The position numbers were made by a program, and so were the translations under genes. DNA of 64,000 nucleotides, taken from positions 62,001 to 126,000 of the forward strand of contig NZ_JAVLVT010000010.1 of the NCBI RefSeq assembly GCF_031628175.1, given 5' to 3'. Source of the stretch: Lipingzhangella_A rawalii (GTDB taxonomy: Bacteria > Actinomycetota > Actinomycetes > Streptosporangiales > Streptosporangiaceae). The notes under the pieces are model-generated. The model saw only the letters and a program-made list of their open reading frames with translations. It did no database searches and had not been told where the DNA came from. Each line of letters starts with the position of its first letter. Position 1 is the first letter of the stretch. This document shows, piece after piece, positions 52,017 through 61,626 of this stretch.

Positions 52017-54181
52017 AGTTCCGGCTCCCCCGCCTACCGCGATTCCACCGCCCGCGACGAGGAACCCCGCGCCGCCCCCGCTGGCTACGCCGCCCCCGGT
52101 TCCTGCCCACGGCACGGGCCACGGGCCCCTCCGTCCTGTCCTACCTCCGCTCTCCCCTACCCACGGCCGCCCTGGCCGCACTGACCCTGATCCCGCTGCT
52201 CTACGCGGGCCTGTACCTGTGGGCGTTCTGGGACCCGTTCGGCGGGATGAAGAATCTGCCCGTCGCGCTCGTCAACGACGACGAACCGGCAACGGTGGAC
52301 GGCGAGGAGCTCGCGGCGGGGGACGAACTCACCGAGGAACTCCTCGACCGCGGCGACCTGGACTGGCACCTGGTCGACGACACCACTGCCGAGGAGGGAG
52401 TGGACGACGGACGCTTCTACGTCGCCCTGCGCATCCCGCAGAACTTCAGCGCGAATCTCGCCACCCCCGGCGAGGACGATCCCCGGCCGGTCCCGGCACA
52501 ACTGGAAACCTACTTCAACGACGCGAACTCCTACATCGTTCGGGAACTTCTGGGCACCGCCTTCGCGGACGTGCAGAGTGCCGCGGGACGCTCCGCCATC
52601 GAGACCTATCTCGATGACATCTTCCTTGGCTTCAACGAGATCCACGACCAGACCGGAGAGGCCGCGGACGGCGCCGACGAACTGGCGGACGGCACCGACA
52701 GCGCCCAGGACGGCAGCGAGGAGCTCCACGAGGGGCTCGGCGAGGCCGCCTCAGGGTCCGACGAACTCAGTGACGGCCTTGGGGAGCTGTACTCCGGTTC
52801 GGTCGAACTCGCCGACGGCGCCAGCACCGCCTCCGCGGAAGTACACGAGCACGTCACCACTCTCGACCAGCTGGCCGACACCGTGGTCCCCCGACTGCGC
52901 GAAGACGCCCCCGCCATCGAGGATGGGGCCAACGATGTGGCGCACGTCGCCGGCACCATCGCCGACGCCCTGGACGAACTCCCCCAGGAGAGTGAAGAGG
53001 CGGCCGAGGCCGCCCACGAGATCGACCAGGCCGTAACCGACTACCTCCACGAACACCCCGAGCTGGAGTCCGAGGAACCGGAGCTCTACGACCTACTGAT
53101 CGCCGTGGACTCGGTGGCCAGCCAGGCGGTGGCCGTAAACAACTTCGTCACCCTGCATGCCGCGGACATCTCCACCCTGGCCGAGGACGCGGAGGCCGTG
53201 GCCGACACCGCCGCCAACCTCGCGGCCGAAGCTCCCCAACTCGCCGAGGATGCCGAATACGCCCGCGACCGGATCGACGAGCTGGACGAAGGGCTGGCGG
53301 AGCTGGCCACAGGAAGCGGGGAGCTGCGAGACGGCCTCGCCGACGCCCACGGCGGCGCCGTGGAACTCGACGGCGGCATCGGCGAACTGCGCACCGGAGC
53401 GGGCGAACTCGACTCCGGCCTGACCGAGCTCAGTGGCGGCGCCCAGGAGTTGGCGACCGGCCTGGCCGAAGGCTTGGGCCTGATCCCCACCTACGACGAG
53501 GACTCCCGGGACCGACACGGCGACATGATGAGCGAGCCGGTGCGCCTCAGCTCCACCGTGGAGAACGAAGCCCCCGACTACGGCACCGGCTTCGCGCCGT
53601 TCTTCATCCCGCTGTCCCTGTGGGTCGGGGCCATGGTGGTGTACATGGTCCTACCCGCGACCGTGGGGCGGGCTCTGGCCAGCAGCGCCCCCTCCTGGAG
53701 GGTGGCGTTCATCAGCTGGCTGCCTGCGCTCGGAATCGGGGTGGTTCAGGTCGCGGTGATGATGGCCGTTCTCCACTTCGGCCTGGGGCTGAGCGCAACG
53801 CGGTGGCTCACCCTCATCGCCCTGCTGTTGCTCACCGCGGCAGCGTTCACGGCGATGGTGCAGTGGCTGAACGTCCAGTTCAACTCCGCGGGCCGGGTAC
53901 TGGCCCTGGTCCTGCTGATGCTCCAGCTCACCTCGTCCGGGGGCACCTACCCGCTGGAGACCAGCCCCGCCCTGTTCCAGGCGATCGCACACTACCTGCC
54001 CATGAACTGGGTGGTCAGCGCACTACGCCACCTGATCAGCGGCGGCGACCTCACTGTGGTCCTGAACGCCTTCCTCGTGCTGGGGGCCTACCTGGTCGGT
54101 GCCCTCACCCTGACCGTCCTGGCCGTCTCCCGGAAGCGGGTCTGGAGCATGCACCAACTCCACCCCTCCCTGAAACTGTAA
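52013..54181 (+). CDS. YhgE/Pip family membrane protein
   Basis: 722 residues. After a basic N-terminal tail and one helix (about residues 45-70) comes a large acidic extracytoplasmic region of about 450 residues with repeated ELxxG units (DELADGTDSAQDGSEELHEG, GELRDGLADAHGG), then about five helices (from about residue 530) and a basic end. This is the YhgE/Pip layout, related to phage infection protein and to ABC-2-type exporters and EsaA. The GTG start overlaps the previous stop by 4 bp (GTGA), so the pair is translationally coupled. Confidence 0.88.
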   Translation: MKFRLPRLPRFHRPRRGTPRRPRWLRRPRFLPTARATGPSVLSYLRSPLPTAALAALTLIPLLYAGLYLWAFWDPFGGMKNLPVALVNDDEPATVDGEELAAGDELTEELLDRGDLDWHLVDDTTAEEGVDDGRFYVALRIPQNFSANLATPGEDDPRPVPAQLETYFNDANSYIVRELLGTAFADVQSAAGRSAIETYLDDIFLGFNEIHDQTGEAADGADELADGTDSAQDGSEELHEGLGEAASGSDELSDGLGELYSGSVELADGASTASAEVHEHVTTLDQLADTVVPRLREDAPAIEDGANDVAHVAGTIADALDELPQESEEAAEAAHEIDQAVTDYLHEHPELESEEPELYDLLIAVDSVASQAVAVNNFVTLHAADISTLAEDAEAVADTAANLAAEAPQLAEDAEYARDRIDELDEGLAELATGSGELRDGLADAHGGAVELDGGIGELRTGAGELDSGLTELSGGAQELATGLAEGLGLIPTYDEDSRDRHGDMMSEPVRLSSTVENEAPDYGTGFAPFFIPLSLWVGAMVVYMVLPATVGRALASSAPSWRVAFISWLPALGIGVVQVAVMMAVLHFGLGLSATRWLTLIALLLLTAAAFTAMVQWLNVQFNSAGRVLALVLLMLQLTSSGGTYPLETSPALFQAIAHYLPMNWVVSALRHLISGGDLTVVLNAFLVLGAYLVGALTLTVLAVSRKRVWSMHQLHPSLKL

Positions 54182-54214
54182 GACTGTTCCTATGGACGTA
54201 GCAGAGGAGACCCC

Positions 54215-54796
54215 GTGAGCGCTCGGCGGGAGGACACCCGGCGACGCCTGTTCCACGCTGCGGTGTCACTGATTGCGGAACAGGGGTTCGGCGCCACGTC
54301 GGTGGACCAGATCGCCGAGCGCGCGGGGGTCGCCAAGGGCACGGTGTACTACAACTTCGGCGGCAAAACCGAACTGTTCACCGCGCTCCTGGCCTGGGGG
54401 ATCAGCCGCCTGGCCGAGGAGATGCGGGCGGCGGCCGAAGCCGCCCCGTCGGGGACCGCCCTCACCGAGGTGCTCCGCGCGGAACTCGCCTTCATCGGCG
54501 AACACGAGGCGTTCGCCCGGCTGCTGGTATCCGAGGCGTGGCAGACGAACCAGGCCTGGTACGCCACCGTCCAGCAGATCCGGAACGAGGCGATCAGCGT
54601 CATCGGTGCCGTGCTGGACACGGCGGCACGCCGGGGATCGGTCCCGGCCACCCTCGACACCGGGGTGGCTTCCTCCGCCCTCTTCGGCATGGTGCTCACC
54701 GTGGCTCTGGACTGGCGAACTCTCCAGCCTGAGCGCCCCATGGAGGAGATCCACGCGATCCTGGTTCAGCTGGCACAGGGCATGGTGTCCCGCTGA
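54215..54796 (+). CDS. TetR family regulator of the YhgE unit
   Basis: 193 residues. HTH: RRRLFHAAVSLIAEQGFGATS then ERAGVAKGTVYYNFGGKTEL, and a C-terminal TetR_C-like ligand domain. It is the third gene of the pseudo-ABC/YhgE unit, 33 bp after the membrane protein. The tandem palindrome before the first gene is a natural operator for it. Such TetR proteins beside YhgE genes usually repress their own operon until a hydrophobic effector binds. GTG 54215 has GAGGAG upstream. Confidence 0.9.
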   Translation: MSARREDTRRRLFHAAVSLIAEQGFGATSVDQIAERAGVAKGTVYYNFGGKTELFTALLAWGISRLAEEMRAAAEAAPSGTALTEVLRAELAFIGEHEAFARLLVSEAWQTNQAWYATVQQIRNEAISVIGAVLDTAARRGSVPATLDTGVASSALFGMVLTVALDWRTLQPERPMEEIHAILVQLAQGMVSR

Positions 54797-54799
54797 CAC

Positions 54800-54844
54800 G
54801 TTCCGGTCGGACCCCTGCCCCGAAGGCACGGGCCCGACCGGAAC
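54800..54844 (+). terminator. Terminator after the TetR gene
   Basis: Perfect 11-bp stem GTTCCGGTCGG / CCGACCGGAAC, with an inner ACCC/GGGC extension, directly after the TetR stop. Confidence 0.75.
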
Positions 54845-54984
54845 GGGGGCAGCCGCGCGCGCCCTGCCAGCTGCCCCCGTCAACCACCCGGATCGTTGGT
54901 CCGAGCGGCTCAGGGTGCCCACAGTAGCCCGCTGGCGTGGTGCCGCACATCCTCCGTGAGAGCCATCCCGCCCTCCCCCCAGGG

Positions 54985-56112
54985 TTAGGGGGTGGCCTCC
55001 ACCGTGTGGGGGACCCGTGGGGCGTGGTACCGGGTCATCCGCGGTGGCAGTCCACCACGGAGAATCGTGCTGGTAACCACCCGCGTTCCGCAGAGCAGGT
55101 CGGCAAGGCCCCGCTGGTCCCGCCGGGCCACGGCGGGTGCGCCGTGTACGGCCACGACGAGAAGCGCCCACCAGGGCAGGCCCAGCACGAACAGGGTCAC
55201 CACCGGCCCGTGCACGAGCACGGAGCGCAGCAGTACACGCCACCGGGACGCCGGCCCCGTCCCGGTGGCCATGCCGAGCCCCAACGCGAACACCATGCGC
55301 CCCAGGGTCTGGCGCAGGGGGGACAGCAGCGGAACCACACCCGCCATCAGCACCGCCAGCCCCACCAACACCAGGTCGAACGCCGTCGGCCCCGCCAGCG
55401 GGTGGACTGCGCCCGCACGCACCAAGGCCCCCGTGATCACCGCAGCCGTGAGCCACCACAGCGCCAGGTCCAGCAGCAGGGCCAGCTGGCGACGGAGGCC
55501 CGAGGGCCGCATCAGGTCGGGCATCCCCGCGGGCCAGCCGCGGCGAAGCACGCGGGTGGTCAGTGGTCGCGCCGCCAACCAGCCGATCAGAGCACCCAGC
55601 CCCCCAGCCAGCACGTCGTCGGTGGCGGCCACCCGGTAGGCACATGGATAGGCTCCGAACACCCCGGTCAGTTGCACCAGCTCCACAGCCCCGGCCACAG
55701 CCACCGCCAGGCCAACCGTTCGCAGGAGGCCCTGCCGGTAGCGGTACCAGGCCAGCGCACCCACCGGAAGAAACACCGCGGCGGTGATCCCGGCTCGCAG
55801 CAGCGCGTCGGTGGTCAGTGGGGTGAGTGTGGCGCCGGGCTGCGGCTGTGCAGCGCTGCCGCCACCGGTACACAGCTGCCCGGTGGGCAGTGGCCACAGA
55901 GCCGCGAGCGCCACCAGCCAGCCAGTTGCGACCGTGGCCAGGGTGATCAGGCCCGGCCAGCCGCCAAGCCAGCCGAACACGCGGTGCTGGCGGTACAGAA
56001 ACAGCGCGGAGGCCACGACCACGACCAGAGATGCCGAGGAGATGACCAGCGCCTCGGTCCCGGCTGTTCCCGGAATCGCCAGCGGCAGAACTCGTTCGAT
56101 GCCCCATCCCAT
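54985..56112 (-). CDS. VanZ-RDD fusion membrane protein
   Basis: 375 residues. The N-terminal half (about residues 20-200) is VanZ-like with FLPVGALAWYRYRQ, VELVQLTGVFGAYPC and TDDVLAGGLGALIGW; the C-terminal half (about 205-365) is an RDD domain with QLALLLDLALWWLTAAV, LGRMVFALGL and a final ARRDQRGLADLLCGTRVV. The fusion is common in actinomycetes; VanZ-like proteins are linked to glycopeptide/lipoglycopeptide tolerance or C55 handling, but function here is unproved. ATG 56112 lacks a ribosome site. Confidence 0.85.
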   Translation of the reverse strand: MGWGIERVLPLAIPGTAGTEALVISSASLVVVVASALFLYRQHRVFGWLGGWPGLITLATVATGWLVALAALWPLPTGQLCTGGGSAAQPQPGATLTPLTTDALLRAGITAAVFLPVGALAWYRYRQGLLRTVGLAVAVAGAVELVQLTGVFGAYPCAYRVAATDDVLAGGLGALIGWLAARPLTTRVLRRGWPAGMPDLMRPSGLRRQLALLLDLALWWLTAAVITGALVRAGAVHPLAGPTAFDLVLVGLAVLMAGVVPLLSPLRQTLGRMVFALGLGMATGTGPASRWRVLLRSVLVHGPVVTLFVLGLPWWALLVVAVHGAPAVARRDQRGLADLLCGTRVVTSTILRGGLPPRMTRYHAPRVPHTVEATP

Positions 56113-56301
56113 AGTCCGGCCAGGCTAGCGGCTCCGTACCCGTCCGGGAGCACGTTTCGCGGGTTTCCCACCCGGGGCTGGTTCGGAAGGGGTGTCTGAC
56201 CGCACCCCCAGCCTCCGATCCACGGCTTGGGAAGGGGGCGGGGCTGGCAGGCTCGCCGTCGCCCATCGGCCCGGCGGTTGCCGGACCGGTTGACGGACCG
56301 T

Positions 56302-57063
56302 TCAGTCCGGGTGTCGCTTCCGCAGGACCAGCAGCAGGTTCCACGTCACGATCTCCCGCAGCCCCGGGATCCGCACCACCGGGCGCATCCACCAGGGGTG
56401 GTAGCGCGGTTGGATATCCACGATGTCGGCGTTGGGTGTGGCGCGGGCCCACCTCAGGGCCTCGGCGACGCTCACCGCGAACATGGTGCTGCCGTAACGG
56501 TTCTTGGGGGGCCGTCCGGTGCGTCGCTCGAACCGCCGCGCCGCGAAGTCGCCCCCCAGGTAGTGCCAGGGGGAGGTCTCGTGTCCGCCCCACGGGGACC
56601 ACCACACCGTGTAGGAGAGGTAGACCACTCCTCCGGGACGGGTTACTCGCACCATCTCTTCGGCCATGGTGTGCGGGTCGGGAACATGCTCCAGGACGTT
56701 GGAGGAGAAGCAGACGTCGACCTGGCTGGTGCGTACCGGAAGCTGAAGGGCGCTGCCGAGTACGGCGGCCCCCGGAGCGGTCCCGTCCCGTGCGGTCAAC
56801 TCTTCGGCATCGGCGTCCACACACACGCAGCGGGCACCGGCCGCCCGCAGCTCCGCGGCGAAATAGCCGGGACCGCCGCCAACATCCAGGACCTGGGCTC
56901 CGGCCAGCTCGCAGTAGCCGCGGAGCTGCGCCACAGTGTCGCGGGCCAGGGTTCCGTAGAAGTGGTCCGGGTCGGTCTGCTCGCGGCGGAACGCGGAGAA
57001 CAACCGGACCGAGCGTCCCAGTGTGGCTCGGAACTGTTCCGGGCGTTCGGCGACGTCACCCAT
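56302..57063 (-). CDS. SAM-dependent methyltransferase (class I)
   Basis: 253 residues. Motif I is AQVLDVGGGPGYFAAELRA, the acidic strand CVCVDADAEELTA, and motif IV SQVDVCFSSNVLEHVPDP. The C-terminal region SWWSPWGG...KNRYG type resembles the methyltransferases of glycan clusters. It overlaps the upstream methyltransferase gene by 8 bp (or 20 if GTG 57075 is used), so the two are one operon. Substrate unknown; a cell-envelope sugar or lipid is plausible from the neighbours. Confidence 0.85.
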   Translation of the reverse strand: MGDVAERPEQFRATLGRSVRLFSAFRREQTDPDHFYGTLARDTVAQLRGYCELAGAQVLDVGGGPGYFAAELRAAGARCVCVDADAEELTARDGTAPGAAVLGSALQLPVRTSQVDVCFSSNVLEHVPDPHTMAEEMVRVTRPGGVVYLSYTVWWSPWGGHETSPWHYLGGDFAARRFERRTGRPPKNRYGSTMFAVSVAEALRWARATPNADIVDIQPRYHPWWMRPVVRIPGLREIVTWNLLLVLRKRHPD

Positions 57064-57847
57064 GCGGGGACGCACCGTCGGTCTCGGTCGGGTGGGAACC
57101 CACGCTGTCGCGACATCCGTAGTACCGGAGGTGTTGCCAATGGTCCCCGGCCCAGTACTCCGTCACCGCGTGCACCGTGACCCCGTTCCGCGCGAGGAGC
57201 GAGCACACCTGTGGTTGCGGCATGGTGTGCATGCGCATCGGTGCGGGGTACCGAAGCAGCAGGCGCTGGCCCCAGCGAATCACCGCCTGGGGGGCGTAGC
57301 GGAACACGATCCCCTTGAGGGTCCGTCGCTCCCGCGCCGGTACACCGAGGACGAGGCAGCCTCCTGGGCGCAGCACCCGCGCGAGCTCCTGGAGGTAGGA
57401 ACGGGCCAGCTCGGGGGGCATGTGCTGGAACACGAGATCGCTGTAGACGAGGTCGAACGAGGCGGACTCCAGCTCCGGCAGTTCGGCCGTGTCCCCGCCG
57501 TGGTGCAGGAACGTCACCGGCCCGGAGCCCCGGTCCAGGCGCCTGGCCTCGGCGAGCATGGGTTCGGAGATATCCACGCCGACGACCTCTGCGAAGTGGC
57601 GGGCGAGTGCGTGGGACAGCCGGCCGGCACCGCAGCCGAAGTCCAGGGCCCGCCCCGGTTCCGGCGCGATTCGCAGCTTCGCGAGTTGGTCGAGGGCAGC
57701 GTCAACCTCGGCGTCCCCGGAAGCGAGGAACTCGGTGTCGTCCCAGCCGCCATCGCGTTTGGTGGGGTCGACACACACCGCCCACAGTGGCTCGGCCGAG
57801 CCCAGCACGGTCCAGTCGTGCCGCAGCTGAGCCAGGGCACGCTTCAT
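57056..57847 (-). CDS. SAM-dependent methyltransferase (class I)
   Basis: 263 residues. Motif I is GRALDFGCGAGRLSHALARHF, followed by VVGVDISEPMLAEAR and the motif-IV region FDLVYSDLVFQHMPP. The N-terminal RHDWTVLGSAEPLWAV lead is typical of small glycan- or lipid-modifying methyltransferases. It is the first gene of a two-methyltransferase operon, divergent from the large membrane protein with a 166-bp gap. Confidence 0.85.
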   Translation of the reverse strand: MKRALAQLRHDWTVLGSAEPLWAVCVDPTKRDGGWDDTEFLASGDAEVDAALDQLAKLRIAPEPGRALDFGCGAGRLSHALARHFAEVVGVDISEPMLAEARRLDRGSGPVTFLHHGGDTAELPELESASFDLVYSDLVFQHMPPELARSYLQELARVLRPGGCLVLGVPARERRTLKGIVFRYAPQAVIRWGQRLLLRYPAPMRMHTMPQPQVCSLLARNGVTVHAVTEYWAGDHWQHLRYYGCRDSVGSHPTETDGASPHG

Positions 57848-58013
57848 CGTCGCCACCACCCCGCCCGGGTCTGCTGCATCAGGTTCTCACTCACTTCCGT
57901 TCTGCCCGTCCGGAACTGCAATGATATGGGTGCCACGTATTGGAACGTGTTGTACCACAACGGAGTCACTGTCCGGTGCCCCAGGGCCGTCCGGACCCGG
58001 AGGGCAGGAGCCC

Positions 58014-60212
58014 ATGACCGAGGAGCATCCCGGCGGGTCGAATCCCGCGGCCACGACGGCGGCAGCTTCGGAGGAATCCGCGGCCCCACAGGGGGCGGCG
58101 ACAACCGGCGAGTCCCCCGTGGTGGTGGAGTTTCGGCTGCGTGTGCCCACCTGGATGCGCACCCTGTGGTCGATGCGCCGGGACCGGATCCTGCTGGTGG
58201 GGCTGGCCCTGGTTGCCGTAGCGCTCACACACCGGGTTCTGGTCCTACGGGAGGCGTACTTCGTCGAGGACGACTTCCTGTTCTTCGCCCGCGCCTTCCA
58301 CAGCACGCTGGACTGGGAGTACCTCACCGAGCTGCACAAGGGCCACCTCATGCCGGGTGCGATGCTGCTGATCTACGTGCAGACGGCACTCGCTCCCTAC
58401 CATTGGGGCCTGGCCGCAGGTGTGATGGTCCTCACCCAGGCCGGAGCGTCCCTGGGCATGTTCCGGCTGGTGTGGTTGTGGTTCGGACGCCGGTGGGCCA
58501 TCCTCATCCCCCTCGCGGTCTACACGTTCGCCCCGCTCACCCTGCCGGTACTCGCCTGGTGGTCGGCGGCCCTGAACGCGGTACCGCTCCAGCTGGCGAT
58601 GGTGGTGGCGCTGGTGTGGCTCACCCACTACCTCCGTGATGGCACCACCGCCTACGCCTGGTACACCGCGGCGGCCGTCGTGGTGGGGATGTCGTTCGCG
58701 GTCAAGGGGATGTTCCTTCCGCCACTGCTGCTGGCGGTCGCGGTGTTGTTCCTCAGCCGTGGCAGCGTGGGACGTTCCCTCCTGCGAACCCTGGACACGC
58801 ATCCCCGGTTCTGGCTGGGCATGGTGGGACTGTCCGTGGGGCATCTGCTCCTGTACCTGGCCCGGGACCGGCAGGCACCGCAGGGTGAAGGGGCCGGCAT
58901 GCCCGAGCCGCAACCAGCGATCGACCTGGCAACCGGACTTCTGGGACAGACCTTCCCCTCCCTGGCCGTGGGCGGTCCGCTGGAGTGGGGCACCTCGACC
59001 CCGGCCGGGGGCCTCGTGCAGCCACAGACGTGGGTCCTGGTGGCAGCCTGGAGTGTGCTGGGTCTGCTCGTGCTGGGCACTCTCCTCTACCGTCGCCGTG
59101 CCTGGCGCGCCTGGGCCCTGCTGGCCGGATACCTTGTTCTGGTTGACCTGGTGCCCACCCTGATTGCGCGAGGCCGATACGAGGGCCTGGTGGGCCACGA
59201 TCCGCGCTACGTGGCTGAGGCCGCCGTCGTGTTCGCGCTCTGCCTGGCCCTGGCACTATGGCCAACCCGTGAGGAACAGCGGGCCAGCGACGCCGACGGT
59301 CGGTCCGTCTATCGTGCACTGCCGCGGATCCGCGGACGTGGCCCCGTGGCGGTGCTGTGCACTGTGGGCTTTGTGGCGGCGGCGAGCTACTCCACCCACA
59401 CCTATGCCGACACGCTCAGTGGGGATCGGGTGCGCTGGTACTTGGACACGGTCCGCTCCTCGATCTCGGCTATTCCGCCGACAGCGGCGGTCTATCCGAA
59501 CCCGGTCCCCGAGGATGTCGTCCTGCCGTGGAATGGCCCGCTACGGCTGAGTTCCCACGTGCTCCCCCCACTCGCGGCGGGCTCCGCGGACGCGGAGACC
59601 GCCGAGTTGCTGGCCGAACCACGCCCCAGCACCACCCCGATGATGCTCAACGAAAACGGATTCCTCGTCACCGCCGAGCCCTCCCCACACAGTCACCACT
59701 TCGGCCCGCCGGAGGACGAGGAGTGTGTGCCCAGCTTCGACGGCCGGATGGCCTGGGATGTGCACTCCGACGGTGGTCCGGCGCACGCGGTGGGTATCGC
59801 CTACAGCGCCTCGGCCCAATCGACGCTCGTGGTGACCGCCAACGAGACCGCGGTCACCACCGTGCTTCCCCCCGCTGCCTCAGGTGGGGGCTACTACGTT
59901 CCCCTCCCCCAGCCGGTTGACCAGCTCATCCTCGATTCCGAAGACCAGGCGGTGTGCGTGCAGGCGGTGACGTACGGACCTCTCGTCCCGTCCAGCGAGG
60001 AGGACCCCTGGTCCGACCTCGACGAGGATTCCTTGGCCGAACTCGAGGAGTTGGCCGAGGAGGCCCTGGCCGAGTCCGACGACACCGAGACCGAACGATC
60101 CGAAGAGCTGGAGGATCCGGCCGGTCAGGAGGACGCGGAGTTGGATGAGCTGGATGAGGACGCACTGGCGGAATTGGAAGAGTGGGCGGAGTGGGAAGAC
60201 GGTTCGGACTGA
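58014..60212 (+). CDS. Large multi-spanning membrane protein with extracytoplasmic and acidic C-terminal parts
   Basis: 732 residues. A disordered N-terminus of about 45 residues leads into about 11 helices (to about residue 435; EAYFVEDDFLFFARAF in the first loop recalls GT-C glycosyltransferases with an acidic loop motif). An extracytoplasmic region of about 220 residues follows, with few cysteines, and a strongly acidic tail (from about residue 660, ELEELAEEALAESDD). Function unknown; a lipid-linked sugar transferase is possible. ATG 58014 has AGGAG just upstream. The last 88 bp overlap the convergent acyltransferase gene. Confidence 0.8.
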   Translation: MTEEHPGGSNPAATTAAASEESAAPQGAATTGESPVVVEFRLRVPTWMRTLWSMRRDRILLVGLALVAVALTHRVLVLREAYFVEDDFLFFARAFHSTLDWEYLTELHKGHLMPGAMLLIYVQTALAPYHWGLAAGVMVLTQAGASLGMFRLVWLWFGRRWAILIPLAVYTFAPLTLPVLAWWSAALNAVPLQLAMVVALVWLTHYLRDGTTAYAWYTAAAVVVGMSFAVKGMFLPPLLLAVAVLFLSRGSVGRSLLRTLDTHPRFWLGMVGLSVGHLLLYLARDRQAPQGEGAGMPEPQPAIDLATGLLGQTFPSLAVGGPLEWGTSTPAGGLVQPQTWVLVAAWSVLGLLVLGTLLYRRRAWRAWALLAGYLVLVDLVPTLIARGRYEGLVGHDPRYVAEAAVVFALCLALALWPTREEQRASDADGRSVYRALPRIRGRGPVAVLCTVGFVAAASYSTHTYADTLSGDRVRWYLDTVRSSISAIPPTAAVYPNPVPEDVVLPWNGPLRLSSHVLPPLAAGSADAETAELLAEPRPSTTPMMLNENGFLVTAEPSPHSHHFGPPEDEECVPSFDGRMAWDVHSDGGPAHAVGIAYSASAQSTLVVTANETAVTTVLPPAASGGGYYVPLPQPVDQLILDSEDQAVCVQAVTYGPLVPSSEEDPWSDLDEDSLAELEELAEEALAESDDTETERSEELEDPAGQEDAELDELDEDALAELEEWAEWEDGSD

Positions 60213-61495
60213 ACCGGTCGTTTTCCGCTGACCAGGGGGTAGAGCCATCGCGATGTGGGGCGTTCCACGAGATGGTAGCTGGCCATGGCGGCCAGCACCG
60301 TCCCGGCGAACACCGGCCCCAGATCCAGCCAGAACGATCCGGTGAACGGCTCCTGCCCGGTGAAGTCCCGCCACAGGTACAGCACCAGGAACTGCCACAG
60401 GAAGACGCCGTAGGAGATCTTGGCGAGGAAGGTCATGGTGGGGCCGGCCATGACGGTACGCAGCCAGGCCCCGCCCGCGGCCCAGGGCGCTGCGGCATCC
60501 CGGACCGGATCGGATTTCGGCTGGAAGGCGATGGGTGCCACGAAGAAGGCGGCGAACGCGAGGGCGGTGGCGTATTGGATGATCGCCGACCAGAAACCGT
60601 CGGTGCCCATGAACCGGGGACCGGTGACCGGACCGGCCGAGACCAGGAAGGCTGCGGCGGCCACACCCCAGCACAGTGCCGGGGACTGGGCGACCGTGCG
60701 GCAGAGCCGACGCACCGGGGCGTGTGGGCGCGCATCGCGCCACGCCCACTCCGAGAGCACGGCCAGAGCCATCCCGACCGCGAACAACCCCATGGTGCGG
60801 GGCAACCAGGCGTGCATATAGGGGCGTTCCACCGGATAGAACTGCACCAGCAGCGCGACCACGGACAGTGCCATCAGCACACCCAGGCCGATCAACAGAC
60901 GTCGAGCGCGTGCGTGCACGTCGGGCCGGCCGCGGCGTGCCCACCGGTGCAGCATCAGGGCCAGGACCGGCAACACCAGGTAGAAGGCGACTTCCGTACA
61001 CAGGCTCCAGATCTGCCCCAGACCCTGTGGGCCGGTACCGAACCACCACGAGGGGTCCGGGTCGTAGATGAAGGTCAGCGTGAGAACCTGGAGCCACGGA
61101 CCAACCGAGTCCAGGTACTCCCGGGAGTAGAGCAGCAGGGCGACGACTGCGACCACCCAGTAGGCGGGCAGGACCCGCACCGCACGTCGCCACAGGTAGG
61201 CAGCCGCCCGTGGCCGCTCGGTGTCGTCGAGGGTGGCGCGGACCCAGGGGCGGTAGAGGAGCACCCCGGACAGGGCGAAGAACAGCGGTACCGCCAGCTC
61301 GAACCCGGAGAGCAGCGCACCCCGCAGTCCCGGCTCCAGCACCACGCCAACCTCTACCGCGACGTGGAACACCAACACCATCAGTGCCGCGACCGCCCGG
61401 ACCCCGTCGAGCCCGGCGTGGTGCCCGGTCACCTGGGGAAGGTCGCGGGGTTCCGCAGCATCGCCAGGTCGGGTTACCGCGGACTCCTCGACCAA
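60125..61495 (-). CDS. Acyltransferase-3 family membrane protein
   Basis: 456 residues. The catalytic lead HHAGLDGVRAVAALMVLVFH, the LFFALSGVLLYRPW segment and about ten helices define the OafA-like acyltransferase-3 family, which adds acetyl or other acyl groups to surface glycans or macrolides. The start is TTG 61495 with GGAGG 4 nt upstream. The last 29 residues are Ser/Ala/His repeats and are encoded antisense to the acidic tail of the opposing gene. Confidence 0.87.
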   Translation of the reverse strand: MVEESAVTRPGDAAEPRDLPQVTGHHAGLDGVRAVAALMVLVFHVAVEVGVVLEPGLRGALLSGFELAVPLFFALSGVLLYRPWVRATLDDTERPRAAAYLWRRAVRVLPAYWVVAVVALLLYSREYLDSVGPWLQVLTLTFIYDPDPSWWFGTGPQGLGQIWSLCTEVAFYLVLPVLALMLHRWARRGRPDVHARARRLLIGLGVLMALSVVALLVQFYPVERPYMHAWLPRTMGLFAVGMALAVLSEWAWRDARPHAPVRRLCRTVAQSPALCWGVAAAAFLVSAGPVTGPRFMGTDGFWSAIIQYATALAFAAFFVAPIAFQPKSDPVRDAAAPWAAGGAWLRTVMAGPTMTFLAKISYGVFLWQFLVLYLWRDFTGQEPFTGSFWLDLGPVFAGTVLAAMASYHLVERPTSRWLYPLVSGKRPVQSEPSSHSAHSSNSASASSSSSSNSASS

Positions 61496-61626
61496 CGAAC
61501 CTCCATGTAGAACATGTTATAAATATTCCGACACACGCTGATGACGTAGCGCGGGCAGGGGACTACCATACCTCAAACTGAACTATGTTCCAGGAAGATC
61601 ACCCGCAACCCGCCCAGGAGGGGCAG

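Noticed and set aside
54266..56824. Long minus-strand open frame of 852 codons
   Set aside because: It is antisense to the TetR gene and out of frame with the VanZ-RDD gene; its translation is Arg/Gly/Ala-rich without domains, a product of high GC.
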